Below the pieces are notes generated by a model. That model saw only the letters and a list, made by a program, of their open reading frames with translations, was not told where the DNA came from and did no database searches. Shown piece after piece: positions 40,548 to 50,646 of a stretch of DNA of 64,000 nucleotides (positions are counted from its first letter, which is position 1; every line of letters begins with the position of its first letter). The DNA comes from Promethearchaeia archaeon (lineage in GTDB: Archaea; Asgardarchaeota; Lokiarchaeia; Sigyniarchaeales; SOKP01). The stretch lies in assembly GCA_029856105.1 (NCBI GenBank), contig JAHQWH010000224.1, forward strand, positions 1 to 64,000. The letters run 5' to 3'. The translations under genes were made by a program, and so were the position numbers.

Positions 40548-41125
40548 ATTATAGGAAAACTTATCATAAATATTAGAAATATAAGACCCATCTTAGTTAG
40601 TAATAAGTAAGCCCCTATATATCCTCCAGTACCTATCAGACCATAATATACAACCCACACATTCCTTACTAAAAATGCTTTCCAAAAGTTAGTATTTTCC
40701 TCTTTCTTATCTTTATATTTTGGTTTTTTACTTGTACTAATTCGACCAAGTAAATCAAATACATAAAAATTTTTAAAGGAATCAGTGTTGAATTGTTGTT
40801 TTAATCCCTTACCTTTATAATTATCCGTACTATTAATAAAATCTTGAATATCTTGCATCCGTGTAATCCAAACTCTTTGATATAACTTGAAAAATGTGTC
40901 AAGCATCCAAAAAATCAGACTAATAGAAGTGCTATAAATAATGATAATAGTCCCTTGAATATTTAATTGAAATCCTAAGATAATAAAAGCTGACCATAGC
41001 GTTATACACCATCCTTTAATCTTAAAAGAAAGATTGTCGTAATCCTTAATCCTCTCTTGAACCATCACTGCTTCTTTCATTAAAAGTTCTTTCTGATACT
41101 CAATAAAACTCATAATTTTAATCAT
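40487..41125 (-). CDS. Membrane protein with paired TM segments (possible defence effector)
   Basis: GWCITLWSAFIILGFQL..TIIIIYSTSISLIFWMLDTFFKLYQRVWITRMQDI; second TM pair near the C-terminus. Confidence 0.55.
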   Translation of the reverse strand: MIKIMSFIEYQKELLMKEAVMVQERIKDYDNLSFKIKGWCITLWSAFIILGFQLNIQGTIIIIYSTSISLIFWMLDTFFKLYQRVWITRMQDIQDFINSTDNYKGKGLKQQFNTDSFKNFYVFDLLGRISTSKKPKYKDKKEENTNFWKAFLVRNVWVVYYGLIGTGGYIGAYLLLTKMGLIFLIFMISFPIIWLLIGVKGYLILGKKDFHF

Positions 41126-41268
41126 TTTCTTTATTATTAATAATTTTAGACATAAATGACTTTTAAAAGAGAGTATTAAAGGTTTGTTAATTCAGTTTGA
41201 CAAGAGATTTTCTTTTGCTCTCTCAATCTATTTTTATTTCCTAAGCTACATATTATTGTGGCAAATCG

Positions 41269-41922
41269 TCAACTTTTCATATAATTTTTTCTTTTTGGCT
41301 CTAATTCTCCAAAACTATTGGAATCTTGTAACTCGTTGTAGCTTTTATACTCTAACAGAAAATTATTTCTAACAGGATTAGCCTCAATTGAGAAGGCGTG
41401 AATATCATGAACATGCTTTTTATTGTATTTTCTAATAAATTCTTTAAAATCATCCCAAAATGAATCTTTCTTTAAACATCTGCCAAGTGTTCTCTGTGAA
41501 GGGTTAATATCAGGCTCTAATAAATTCAGATCCAATATTACATCTTCCAATCTTGCTCCATTTGGATATATTGCCTTTATCTCGTGTTCTGGTATGCATT
41601 TCCCTTGTTTATCTCTGCGAGAATAATCAATATAACGAATAAAATATTTCAATCCATAATCGGCTAAGGATTCCCCCGTATTGCCCTTACTCAGTTTTAA
41701 CGCTCCCAATCGTTCTGGATACTCCTTTTCTATATCACAGCCAAAATCCTCTGCCAACTCAAACTGCGAGTAGTTGCGGGCTATAGTATTTTTATCAAAT
41801 TCTTCTCTGTTAAAGAGAATCTTAGAAAAAATAGAAAAACTATGGGAAAATTCCCCAAATTTAAGATTTGAACAATTTATACAGAATATTTTTGGATCTT
41901 CATTGACAGAGGAGGCATGCAA
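41269..41922 (-). CDS. Hypothetical protein; 5' end uncertain
   Basis: 217-aa ORF whose N-terminal part is antisense to the + strand ORF 41774..41986. Confidence 0.35.
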   Translation of the reverse strand: MHASSVNEDPKIFCINCSNLKFGEFSHSFSIFSKILFNREEFDKNTIARNYSQFELAEDFGCDIEKEYPERLGALKLSKGNTGESLADYGLKYFIRYIDYSRRDKQGKCIPEHEIKAIYPNGARLEDVILDLNLLEPDINPSQRTLGRCLKKDSFWDDFKEFIRKYNKKHVHDIHAFSIEANPVRNNFLLEYKSYNELQDSNSFGELEPKRKNYMKS

Positions 41923-41986
41923 TGGTTTAACGGAACTGGGTTTATTAGAAAAAAGAACAGAAAACGAAAAAAGTAAAGAAAATTAA
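41774..41986 (+). CDS. Small helical protein or 5'-truncated gene fragment
   Basis: LLKRILEKIEKLWENSPNLRFEQFIQNIFGSS looks like a genuine amphipathic protein; no good initiation context. Confidence 0.35.
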   Translation: MRAIVFLSNSSLLKRILEKIEKLWENSPNLRFEQFIQNIFGSSLTEEACNGLTELGLLEKRTENEKSKEN

Positions 41987-42122
41987 ATTTTTCATATTTT
42001 AATCCTTTTTTCTATGTTTGAATAATACTAAATAAAAAACTTGATATTTTTGGATTGTTTTAACTAAGTAAAAAGTTTTTTGATATTTTATAGTATAATA
42101 AGTTATCTAAATTAAAACAACA

Positions 42123-43430
42123 ATGCCACAAATAAAATTTCTTGGAGGATGTAGAGAAGTAGGGAGGTCAGCAGTTCTAATTGAGTCAAATAATGGGGCG
42201 CAATGTATGTTAGATTATGGCATTAGATTCAAGGGCGAAGAAAGATTACCTTTAGATGGAGATTTTAGCAATCTTAAAGCTATTGCGTTGTCTCACTGCC
42301 ATGTAGATCATTCTGGAGGTTTACCTTTTTTATTTAAGAACAAAGACATTCCCCTCTTTACCAACCCTCTAACGCTTAGGATGTCAGAGATTTTGATAAA
42401 AGATACGATTAAAATCTCCAATTATCCTCACCCGTTCGGGTATAGAGAGTTACAAAGAACAATTAAAAACGCATCTTTTCTTAGCAACGAAGTACGTCAG
42501 AAGATAGACGATAATTTCTATATTACATTTTACGACGCAGGACACATTCCCGGTAGTGTATCTATATTAGTAGAAGTTGATAAAAAGAGAATTCTTTACA
42601 CGGGAGATATCAACACTCAAGAATCGAACTTAGTTTCTCCAGCCGAACCTCTCAAATTGCCTGAAATTGATGTATTAATTACGGAATCCACATATGCTTT
42701 AAAAGAACATCCTATAAGAGCGGAACTTGAAAAAAAATTTATTGATGATACTCTAAATATTATCGAAAATGGTGGAAAAGTTCTCGTTCCTGCTTTTGGG
42801 GTTGCTCGGTCACAAGAAATCTTGTTAGTTTTGCAAAAATACAATTTTAAAAGTGAAATATTTCTTGATGGATTAGCAAGAAAAGTTTCGACAGAGTACG
42901 CTCAATTTCCTAATTCTTTTAGAAATTTTGCTGAATATAAGTCTGCTTTAAAAAAAGCTCAATTAATAACATCAAGAGAAAAACGAAAGAATGTCAAAAA
43001 GAGATCAGATGGTTTAATCATATCTCCATCAGGGATGTTAAAGGGAGGTGCAGCTCTTGAATATATCAGCTCAATCTTAACTGACCCAAGCTCAGCAGTT
43101 TTTCTTGTGGGATATCAAGTCGAAGGAACTCCGGGAAGAAAATTAATTGACGAAAAAATTTTCGAGTTTAAAGAAAAAACCAGTAGGAATTATCGTACAA
43201 AAGATATTTCTATCAAAGCAAACTGTAATGTAGATTATTATGATTTTTCTAGCCACGCGGACAAATTTCATTTACACAAATATATCGAAGATATAAAGTT
43301 TCAAAACGATTCTAAATTTATTTTTTGTGTACATGGAGATGCAAAATCAACAACTTCATTTGCTTACGATTTGTCAGACAAAGGTTTTAATTCAGTTGCT
43401 CCTGAAATTGGTGAAACTTATAAGATATAG
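42123..43430 (+). CDS. Beta-CASP metallo-beta-lactamase ribonuclease (aCPSF-like)
   Basis: FLGGCREVGRSAVLIE, LSHCHVDHSGGLPFL, DAGHIPGS, GDINTQESNL, PSGMLKGGAALEY, SSHAD. Confidence 0.88.
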   Translation: MPQIKFLGGCREVGRSAVLIESNNGAQCMLDYGIRFKGEERLPLDGDFSNLKAIALSHCHVDHSGGLPFLFKNKDIPLFTNPLTLRMSEILIKDTIKISNYPHPFGYRELQRTIKNASFLSNEVRQKIDDNFYITFYDAGHIPGSVSILVEVDKKRILYTGDINTQESNLVSPAEPLKLPEIDVLITESTYALKEHPIRAELEKKFIDDTLNIIENGGKVLVPAFGVARSQEILLVLQKYNFKSEIFLDGLARKVSTEYAQFPNSFRNFAEYKSALKKAQLITSREKRKNVKKRSDGLIISPSGMLKGGAALEYISSILTDPSSAVFLVGYQVEGTPGRKLIDEKIFEFKEKTSRNYRTKDISIKANCNVDYYDFSSHADKFHLHKYIEDIKFQNDSKFIFCVHGDAKSTTSFAYDLSDKGFNSVAPEIGETYKI

Positions 43431-43458
43431 AAGAACATATATTAGAAGAACAATCTCG

Positions 43459-44973
43459 TTATTCTTGTAATTGCTTTTTAATTATTTTATTACAGTTTTC
43501 TAAAAAATCATCAATTTTATCAACTGGGACTCTTGTACCTGCAGCTGGCGGATGACCTCCCCCTAATTCGTCTAAATTTGAAAGGTCTAGTGCTTCTCTT
43601 ATCGCCTCTGAAAGGTTTACTCCCTTTTTCACAATACTTTCGTGTGCTCTACTCGATATTTTATATACACCATCCTCTTTTCTCTTTGCACACCCAAAAA
43701 TAGGTTTTGATTTATCTATTAAATCACTTTTGCTAAAAATTAACATAGAAGCAATTGTACCGATAATAGTTTCTGATATGACATCTTCTCCAAAAAAAAA
43801 TTGTATGTGCTCTTTGAGTTGAATTTTATTTTCATCACGTATCCATGATAATGCTTGGCCTAAAGATCTCTTATACTCTATTAACTGCTCTCTTGCTTTC
43901 TTATAAGCGATTCTTCTATCCCCCATTGCAATAGCGATTCCTAACGATCCATTATGACTTCTCCCACATGAATTTAAAAGATAAGAAAATTCTTTTAGAT
44001 CGTGTAATTCAGAACCAACTAATTCATTTTTTAATATGTACCTATTAATAATAAGATTATTTATAATTTCAGAAGGTTCAACATCGAGTTTAAGAGATAT
44101 ATATCTAATTATGCCCGAAGTAACTTTCTGTTTTTCTTCTTTGTTAAAATCGTTTAAAGTTCTTATATTACCATCTGAATTTTCCATCAAAATTCCTAAA
44201 GTTTGTAAAAATTTTAACATTTTACTCGTATTTCCAGTTAATCCCGGTAGATTAATATCGGTGGAGTAAGCTATTGCTTCATTTATAGGTTTAATAGGAG
44301 AAAAATTTAAGTCATTTACCATTTCTACTAAATCTGCATTGGTGGCATGTTCTAAAATAATAGAATTTAACCCAGTAAAAGAATTACTAGGCCCTCGATT
44401 TTGAATATCACCCGTTGCCCCTATAAGTGCTATTGGAGACAAATCTAAATTATTCTCATTTAACGCTTTAGCAAAGAAGTAACAAATTCCTGCTCCTGAA
44501 ATTTCTTTACTACCATCAATTTCATAAAAATAAGGATTGATATGCCAAGGTTTCGAATTTTTGTAAATTTCTTTAATTTTATCGTCATTCTTATCTGAAA
44601 TATCTTGGGGGATATGGTGATCTAATATAATATAGGGAGTATTTTTATTATCATTTTTCAATTTATCATCGAGTTCTAAATATTGTCCACTTCCAAAATC
44701 AGAAAAAATCAACAAATTATTATAGTCCTGAACCTTTTCTACAATTTTTATAATTTCCTCTCTTTCTAATTGTCTTAACACAGAGATCTGAAAGGGAATA
44801 CGCTCTCTATATAGAGCCTTCCCAATTATTGCCCCAGATGTTAATCCATCTGCATCTAAATGAGTATATATCTGAACAGCAGCCTCAGATTCTTTTAAAT
44901 GATCTTGAAACCATTTGATTGTTTCTGTTAGATCAGAGGTTAATAGTTTAAGTTTTGTATGTATTTTATTCAT
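43459..44973 (-). CDS. DHH/DHHA1 phosphoesterase, archaeal RecJ-like
   Basis: IYTHLDADGLTSGAIIGKAL, FSDFGSGQ, LDHHIPQ, C-terminal GGGHPPAAG. Confidence 0.88.
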   Translation of the reverse strand: MNKIHTKLKLLTSDLTETIKWFQDHLKESEAAVQIYTHLDADGLTSGAIIGKALYRERIPFQISVLRQLEREEIIKIVEKVQDYNNLLIFSDFGSGQYLELDDKLKNDNKNTPYIILDHHIPQDISDKNDDKIKEIYKNSKPWHINPYFYEIDGSKEISGAGICYFFAKALNENNLDLSPIALIGATGDIQNRGPSNSFTGLNSIILEHATNADLVEMVNDLNFSPIKPINEAIAYSTDINLPGLTGNTSKMLKFLQTLGILMENSDGNIRTLNDFNKEEKQKVTSGIIRYISLKLDVEPSEIINNLIINRYILKNELVGSELHDLKEFSYLLNSCGRSHNGSLGIAIAMGDRRIAYKKAREQLIEYKRSLGQALSWIRDENKIQLKEHIQFFFGEDVISETIIGTIASMLIFSKSDLIDKSKPIFGCAKRKEDGVYKISSRAHESIVKKGVNLSEAIREALDLSNLDELGGGHPPAAGTRVPVDKIDDFLENCNKIIKKQLQE

Positions 44974-45059
44974 TTTTTTATAAAATTTTAATATAAACTT
45001 AGTTTAATATATTAAAATAAGAATTTAATATTAAATACTCAATTAAAAAAAAATATTAA

Positions 45060-46067
45060 GTGAAAAATATGACACACCATGTCAAAATTAATGAGTTAAC
45101 TTTAAAGCTTGTTGAAAAAATAATTGAAAATAAAGAATTTTATAAAGCCGAAATACAAAAATTTGATAATGGCGCTACAGTCTTAGATATGACAAATGCA
45201 TCGTGGAACGGGGGAAAATTAGTTGGTGAAATTTGTATGGGCGGATTAGGAACAGTTGATTTTACTTCCTATAACTTAGATGGCCATTATATACCGAGCG
45301 TTAATGTTTATACTTCCGAACCAATAATATCTTGTATGGCATCTCAACTAGCGGGATGGAACGTAAAATTGAAAAAAGAAGTAGAAAAAGAAGGTGTAGT
45401 AAAAAAAAAGACAATTTTTCAATCATTAGGTTCAGGACCTGCTAGAGCTAAAAGTAAAGTTGAAAAGCTATTTGAAGAAATTAAATACGCTGATGATTCG
45501 GACTGTGCTGTGATTGTTTTTGAAACCGCAAAGTTGCCTAACGAAGAAGTGATGGCAATAGTAGCAGAAAAATGTGGAGTAGATACAAGTAAAACTTATG
45601 CCGTTTGCGCACCTACTGCTTGTTTAACGGGGTCTATCCAAGTTGCTGCTAGAATCGTAGAAACGGGCATACATAAACTCCATGAAATTCATTTTCCTTT
45701 AGATGTGCTCAAAGACGGTTTTGGAACGGCTACAATAGCCCCTATTGCTAAAGACGATCTTGGAGCTATGGGGCGAACTAATGATTCAATTAGTGCAGCT
45801 GGTATGACTTACTATACAATTGATGTCGAAAAGGACAAACAAGATGAGATTTTTGATCTGCTTAAAAAAGCTCCAGCCAATACATCGTCTAGTTATGGAA
45901 GACCATTTTTAGAAACATTTAAAGCAGCAAATTATGATTTCTATGCGATTGATCCAGGATTATTCGCTCCGGCTATTTATACAATTACAAATATTCAAAC
46001 AGGAAAGAGTATTACAGTTGGTGAAATTAACCATAATTTATTAAAAGAGTCCTATAAGTTAAGTTAA
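45060..46067 (+). CDS. mch: Methenyl-H4MPT cyclohydrolase
   Basis: Mch family sequence (WNGGKLVGEICMGGLGTVDF, FQSLGSGPARAK, APTACLTGSIQVAARIVETGIHKL). Confidence 0.94.
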   Translation: MKNMTHHVKINELTLKLVEKIIENKEFYKAEIQKFDNGATVLDMTNASWNGGKLVGEICMGGLGTVDFTSYNLDGHYIPSVNVYTSEPIISCMASQLAGWNVKLKKEVEKEGVVKKKTIFQSLGSGPARAKSKVEKLFEEIKYADDSDCAVIVFETAKLPNEEVMAIVAEKCGVDTSKTYAVCAPTACLTGSIQVAARIVETGIHKLHEIHFPLDVLKDGFGTATIAPIAKDDLGAMGRTNDSISAAGMTYYTIDVEKDKQDEIFDLLKKAPANTSSSYGRPFLETFKAANYDFYAIDPGLFAPAIYTITNIQTGKSITVGEINHNLLKESYKLS

Positions 46068-46129
46068 AATTAACTTTATCAATATTACTCTAATTTTTTT
46101 TTATTTATATTAAATAACGGTTCAAAAAT

Positions 46130-47323
46130 CTAAAAATTAGTTAATTCGCCTTGATATTTTAATATTTCTGCATCGGATATATCTTTATCAACTTTAATTT
46201 GTTTATGGATTCCTAAATAAGCACAAGCTATTTTAGCTGCTGCAGCAATTTCAGCTTTTTTTAAGGTTAGAGAATATTCGTCAACAGGTTGTGCTTGATT
46301 GATATAGTATGATTTTCGATAATTTTTCTCACCTTGTACTGATTCATCTAAAAATGGGTCGTATTGAATTTTTTTTTCTTGTAATTCTGTAGCTCTTTCA
46401 GATTTCATCTTGTATAATAAAGAAGCCATTTTATCTGCCACATTGAAGGGTAATTGATTTTTTCCTATTATTCTAATGATGTTGTTTATGTCAAAATAAT
46501 TTAATGTGTCATACTTTGCTCTTATAAAGCATTTAAGGTTTTCAGAATTTTTTTGACACTCAATCTCAGTCCAATCGTGAATTGCCAATCTTCTTCGGAA
46601 AAAGATCAATTCCCAATCGATTCCTAACTCTTTTAAAAATTTAAATAATTTGTCGTCATTCGGTTTTCTCGATTCTATAATAATAAATAATTGTAGACCG
46701 TAGTATTTATGTTCTTCTTGTAGGAAGTATCCTCGCTGTTGCATTGACGCAAGGATTTTAACCTTTATAGAGTAAATATTATCAGAAACATCCCTTTTTT
46801 CACAGTTTAAGTAAATTACATTTCCTTCTTCGGTAATATATTCACTATCAAGAAAGCCTAAAATGCTATCATCGTTTTCTTCAATAAAATCCTTCAATCC
46901 ACTGAGAGTTGGTTTTACATCATACTTTGTTAAATCATTTTCTCTGATTGTAACGTAATCAGTATTACTTCCTCCAATTGCTAATTTAATAGATTTTAAT
47001 TTTAACTCTTTTTCCTCTCCAAACACATTTTTAAAAGCATCAATTAAAGGAAAAATTTCATTCTCTAAAATATTTAGATTAGCCATTGAACTTTCAAAAG
47101 GTTGCGGTGACTCAAGCAATTTGTTTAATACTGGCGCTTCTGAAGCATCGACTTCAATTTCATAATCTTTTGCTAAGTTCTTTCGAATAATACAAAAAGA
47201 CCTTCTTTTTTTATTGTATATGGAAAGAGAAGTACAATTGTCTATTACCGCTCGAAATTGTTCGTTGTACATATCATCAAAACTTTTCGATTTGAGCTTT
47301 CTTTTTCTCATGAATTTTACCAA
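46130..47323 (-). CDS. Hypothetical protein
   Basis: 397-aa ORF, mixed alpha/beta, no motif recognised. Confidence 0.55.
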   Translation of the reverse strand: MVKFMRKRKLKSKSFDDMYNEQFRAVIDNCTSLSIYNKKRRSFCIIRKNLAKDYEIEVDASEAPVLNKLLESPQPFESSMANLNILENEIFPLIDAFKNVFGEEKELKLKSIKLAIGGSNTDYVTIRENDLTKYDVKPTLSGLKDFIEENDDSILGFLDSEYITEEGNVIYLNCEKRDVSDNIYSIKVKILASMQQRGYFLQEEHKYYGLQLFIIIESRKPNDDKLFKFLKELGIDWELIFFRRRLAIHDWTEIECQKNSENLKCFIRAKYDTLNYFDINNIIRIIGKNQLPFNVADKMASLLYKMKSERATELQEKKIQYDPFLDESVQGEKNYRKSYYINQAQPVDEYSLTLKKAEIAAAAKIACAYLGIHKQIKVDKDISDAEILKYQGELTNF

Positions 47324-47584
47324 AAAATATTCTATTGTTAAATTAATAAAAAAACAATTTTATAATTTTATGTATGAAAAGATATAATTGTCTTTTATTA
47401 ATATTACTCAATTAATAATCTTTTGATAACTTTTTGTTAAAAAATAACATAGATAGTTAGTTTACTATTACATTATCCGGTATTTAGAAATTTGTGGGAT
47501 CCTAATCTCTTAATTAAACAAAAATCAAGCAAAAGTTCTAAAAGCAGAGTAACAGAAGTAAATTCATTGAACTTAAATAAAAAT

Positions 47585-47764
47585 CTAATCTAATTCGTCC
47601 TCTAAGAAGTATTTACTTCCCTTTTTCTTATATATTATTGTTGAGCCAAAAGTATTTCGCATAGTATATTTGTCTCCTTCAACTTCTATTAATTCAATAG
47701 AATAAGACAACGCTCTATCTTTTAGTATTTCGTCGACAATTCTTTTTTCTTCAGCAGGGTCCAT
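47585..47764 (-). CDS. Small hypothetical protein (59 aa, below the ORF-track cutoff)
   Basis: MDPAEEKRIVDEILKDRALSYSIELIEVEGDKYTMRNTFGSTIIYKKKGSKYFLEDELD; plausible composition and ATG start. Confidence 0.45.
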   Translation of the reverse strand: MDPAEEKRIVDEILKDRALSYSIELIEVEGDKYTMRNTFGSTIIYKKKGSKYFLEDELD

Positions 47765-47836
47765 AATATAGAAATATAATGCGGTTAAAAAAAAATTTTC
47801 TGTTTTCTTAAAATTATTTATTTAAATAAAAATTAC

Positions 47837-48319
47837 TTACAAGGACTCTTTTCCAGTCATCTCAATTATATTTAATCTCATTATACATATGTTATCATAT
47901 GCTTGTTCATTTTTAAGGAATCTTTTTTTTACTTTACCTGGATCTTCTTCTAAGTGATTTAGAATGATGTTAAATCCATATTTTTTTTCTTCCAAATCCT
48001 CTACAGTTGCCATTTTACCCCAGAATACGATAGAACGGTACTTATGAGAACAATCGTTCATTACATATCCTAGATCATCCACTATTGTGCCACACACGTT
48101 CGAATTTTCCCTTAAAAACTCAACCTTTAACCCTTCTTTAGCACTATGAAAGAATAAAGAATTCTGTTTTAAGTCAAAACCATAACTTAAGGTTACGATA
48201 TAAGGTTCGTTAGCTCTACACATTGAAATCGTCGCAAACTTTCCGTTTTTCAATATTTCAATTATTGTATTTTTATCCGTTACTTCCCTTTCTTTTTTTT
48301 TCATATGATATTTCGGCAT
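47837..48319 (-). CDS. Pyridoxamine 5'-phosphate oxidase-like flavin-binding split-barrel protein
   Basis: GKFATISMCRANEPYIVTLSYGFDLKQNSLFFHSAKEGLKVEFLREN. Confidence 0.8.
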   Translation of the reverse strand: MPKYHMKKKEREVTDKNTIIEILKNGKFATISMCRANEPYIVTLSYGFDLKQNSLFFHSAKEGLKVEFLRENSNVCGTIVDDLGYVMNDCSHKYRSIVFWGKMATVEDLEEKKYGFNIILNHLEEDPGKVKKRFLKNEQAYDNICIMRLNIIEMTGKESL

Positions 48320-48581
48320 ACATTTTTCTCACACTAAGATTTAAATCATTATATCCAAATAAGGATGCTTAAAAATTATGTAATAGTAGTAATTCCTCTG
48401 GATATTACTTTATTATTTAAAAAAATTATCTCAATCAAAAATTATACTGTATAAAACTAACGGTTTCAACGGTTTTATTAAGAAATCGTGAAAAATTTAA
48501 TAAAAACTTATGTTTAAAATATAAATAAACTTCTAGATAAACATACAACAGAATTAAAATATTTGTTTGTGGATAATAACC

Positions 48582-49829
48582 ATGGCTAAACAGGTACTTG
48601 ATATTGGCTTTTTCAGCACAATGTACAGTCAGATTAATGGTACTGCTCATGCTGTTCGATTTTTATCCGAAGCAATCGCAAAACTTGGTCATAATGTTCA
48701 TGTTTTTGCACCTCGAGTTCAAAATGGGTACAAAAAGCCGAAAACTTTACATTTTCACGAAATTGGGGGTGTAATGATTGCACCTAAAACGGGTTTTGTT
48801 CTAAGTGCCCCCATACATAAAATTTTTTTCTGTCAACACGATTATCTCGATATTTCCCACATCCATACGCATGCTGTTGTAGGATCCATGGCAATAAATT
48901 GGTCCAATTATTTAGGGATTCCAATGGTAGGAACTCATAATAGTCCTATGCAGTATTACACGGCTCAATATGTTCCGATCATTGGTAACCTCTTGACAAA
49001 AGGCGACCTTATTTGGAGATACGAACGCCATATAGTAGATAAATACGATTTTGTTCATGTCGCTACAAAATCCAAAAAAGATTTGTTAAGAGATTACAGA
49101 TTTAAAGAACCAATAGTTTGCATGACGAATGGTATTCACGATTCATATTTTACAAATTTGAAAGAAAATGGGATTCGTGAAAAATATAATTTAGAAGGTA
49201 AAAAGGTCCTTTTATATGCATCAAGGCTATCACCAGAAAAACACCCCATAGATATTATTAAAATATTTAAAGAAGTTCATAAAGCAATTCCTAACGCTCA
49301 CCTATTATTAGTTGGAAGCGATGGTCCATCAACTGACCACGTAAAAAGAATAATTAATAAGAAACAATATCGAGATTTCGTTTCGTATGCTGGTAGAATA
49401 CCCTTTCCAGATTTATTAAAATTATATGATACAGCAGATCTAACTTGCTTGTGGTCGTGGATTGAAGCTGAAGGGCTCGTCTTACTCGAAGCGATGGCTC
49501 AGGGAACACCCTGTGTTGGAGCTAATGCTTGTGGAATTAGTAATATAATTCGACATGGCAAAACGGGATATTTGGCAAATAATCTCGATCAATTTAAAGA
49601 TTATGTTATAAAGTTATTAAAAGATGACGATCTTAGGGCTGAATTTGGAAAAAATGCTCAAAAAGTAGCTCAAGATTATAGAGTAAGCAAAATCGCAAAA
49701 ACATGGATTAAGTTATACAATTTCACAATTAACGAACTCTATCCTTTACGATACAATAGAAAAGATAGGAAAACTCGTGTGGAGTTAGTAAAAGAATTTA
49801 TCCTACACTTACCAAATGCAACCTTTTAG
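48582..49829 (+). CDS. Family 4-type glycosyltransferase
   Basis: GT-B pattern: NGTAHAVRFLSEAIAKLGHNVHVFAPR, LLYASRLSPEKHP, EAEGLVLLEAMAQGTPCVGANACGISNIIRHGKTGYL; ATG at 48582 preferred. Confidence 0.88.
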   Translation: MAKQVLDIGFFSTMYSQINGTAHAVRFLSEAIAKLGHNVHVFAPRVQNGYKKPKTLHFHEIGGVMIAPKTGFVLSAPIHKIFFCQHDYLDISHIHTHAVVGSMAINWSNYLGIPMVGTHNSPMQYYTAQYVPIIGNLLTKGDLIWRYERHIVDKYDFVHVATKSKKDLLRDYRFKEPIVCMTNGIHDSYFTNLKENGIREKYNLEGKKVLLYASRLSPEKHPIDIIKIFKEVHKAIPNAHLLLVGSDGPSTDHVKRIINKKQYRDFVSYAGRIPFPDLLKLYDTADLTCLWSWIEAEGLVLLEAMAQGTPCVGANACGISNIIRHGKTGYLANNLDQFKDYVIKLLKDDDLRAEFGKNAQKVAQDYRVSKIAKTWIKLYNFTINELYPLRYNRKDRKTRVELVKEFILHLPNATF

Positions 49830-50527
49830 ATGTTATCTCTCTCTCTAACTTTTTTAAGTTTTGATTTACATTTCTCACATAGATAAATAGATTTACTATC
49901 AATTTCTTTAATATTTTTAGAGAAGTGCATAACACAATAATCGTTAATACAATGGCCACAATCTAATATTAAATGTCCTATTTCATGAATTACTTCTTTA
50001 AAGATCCTCCTTTCCATCTTTTCCAATTTAAGATCCTCAAGATTAAACAAATCTATCAGGTTATGAGTAGACACTATAGCACTCATGTATTTAATATGTG
50101 CCTCTCCAAATAAAAACAATAACTTTTCATTACTACTAGAATAGATTGGTAAATTTGTCAATCCTAAACCAATATCTAATTTATATTCAAATTTTTTATC
50201 AACAATAATTTCATAAAATTTATTAGTTGGTTGGAGGAGGACCTTTTCTGAAGATTTATTTAATAAATTATGTTCCTCCTTTACCCTTAATTCAAATATT
50301 TCAGGGCGTATATTTACATTTTTTATAAACTGAATGCCATAAAAAAAAGAATCGAACGTTTGTTCCAAATGAAATCTCAACTTGTTTAACATAGAAGTTG
50401 ACACATTACCAATAAAGATAATTCCCAAATGACAAGGAAATATAATTTGTCTATTAGTAGATTGATTTATTGGTAATACTAGAGTGTGCTTATTTAAAAA
50501 ATCTTTACCATTTTGAAATTTTGACAT
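49826..50527 (-). CDS. amzA: Archaemetzincin-like zinc metalloprotease
   Basis: HEIGHLILDCGHCINDYCVM...CEKC, matching the archaemetzincin Zn motif apart from a Gly-to-Leu change. Confidence 0.85.
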   Translation of the reverse strand: MSKFQNGKDFLNKHTLVLPINQSTNRQIIFPCHLGIIFIGNVSTSMLNKLRFHLEQTFDSFFYGIQFIKNVNIRPEIFELRVKEEHNLLNKSSEKVLLQPTNKFYEIIVDKKFEYKLDIGLGLTNLPIYSSSNEKLLFLFGEAHIKYMSAIVSTHNLIDLFNLEDLKLEKMERRIFKEVIHEIGHLILDCGHCINDYCVMHFSKNIKEIDSKSIYLCEKCKSKLKKVRERDNI

Positions 50528-50646
50528 AATAAAATTATTTTAACAAACGGATATACTCTTTTTTTATTCATAATTATTATCTATTTAAGTTATTAATAAT
50601 TTTATAAATTTAAATAATTATTATAAAAATCTTTCTTAATATCGTA

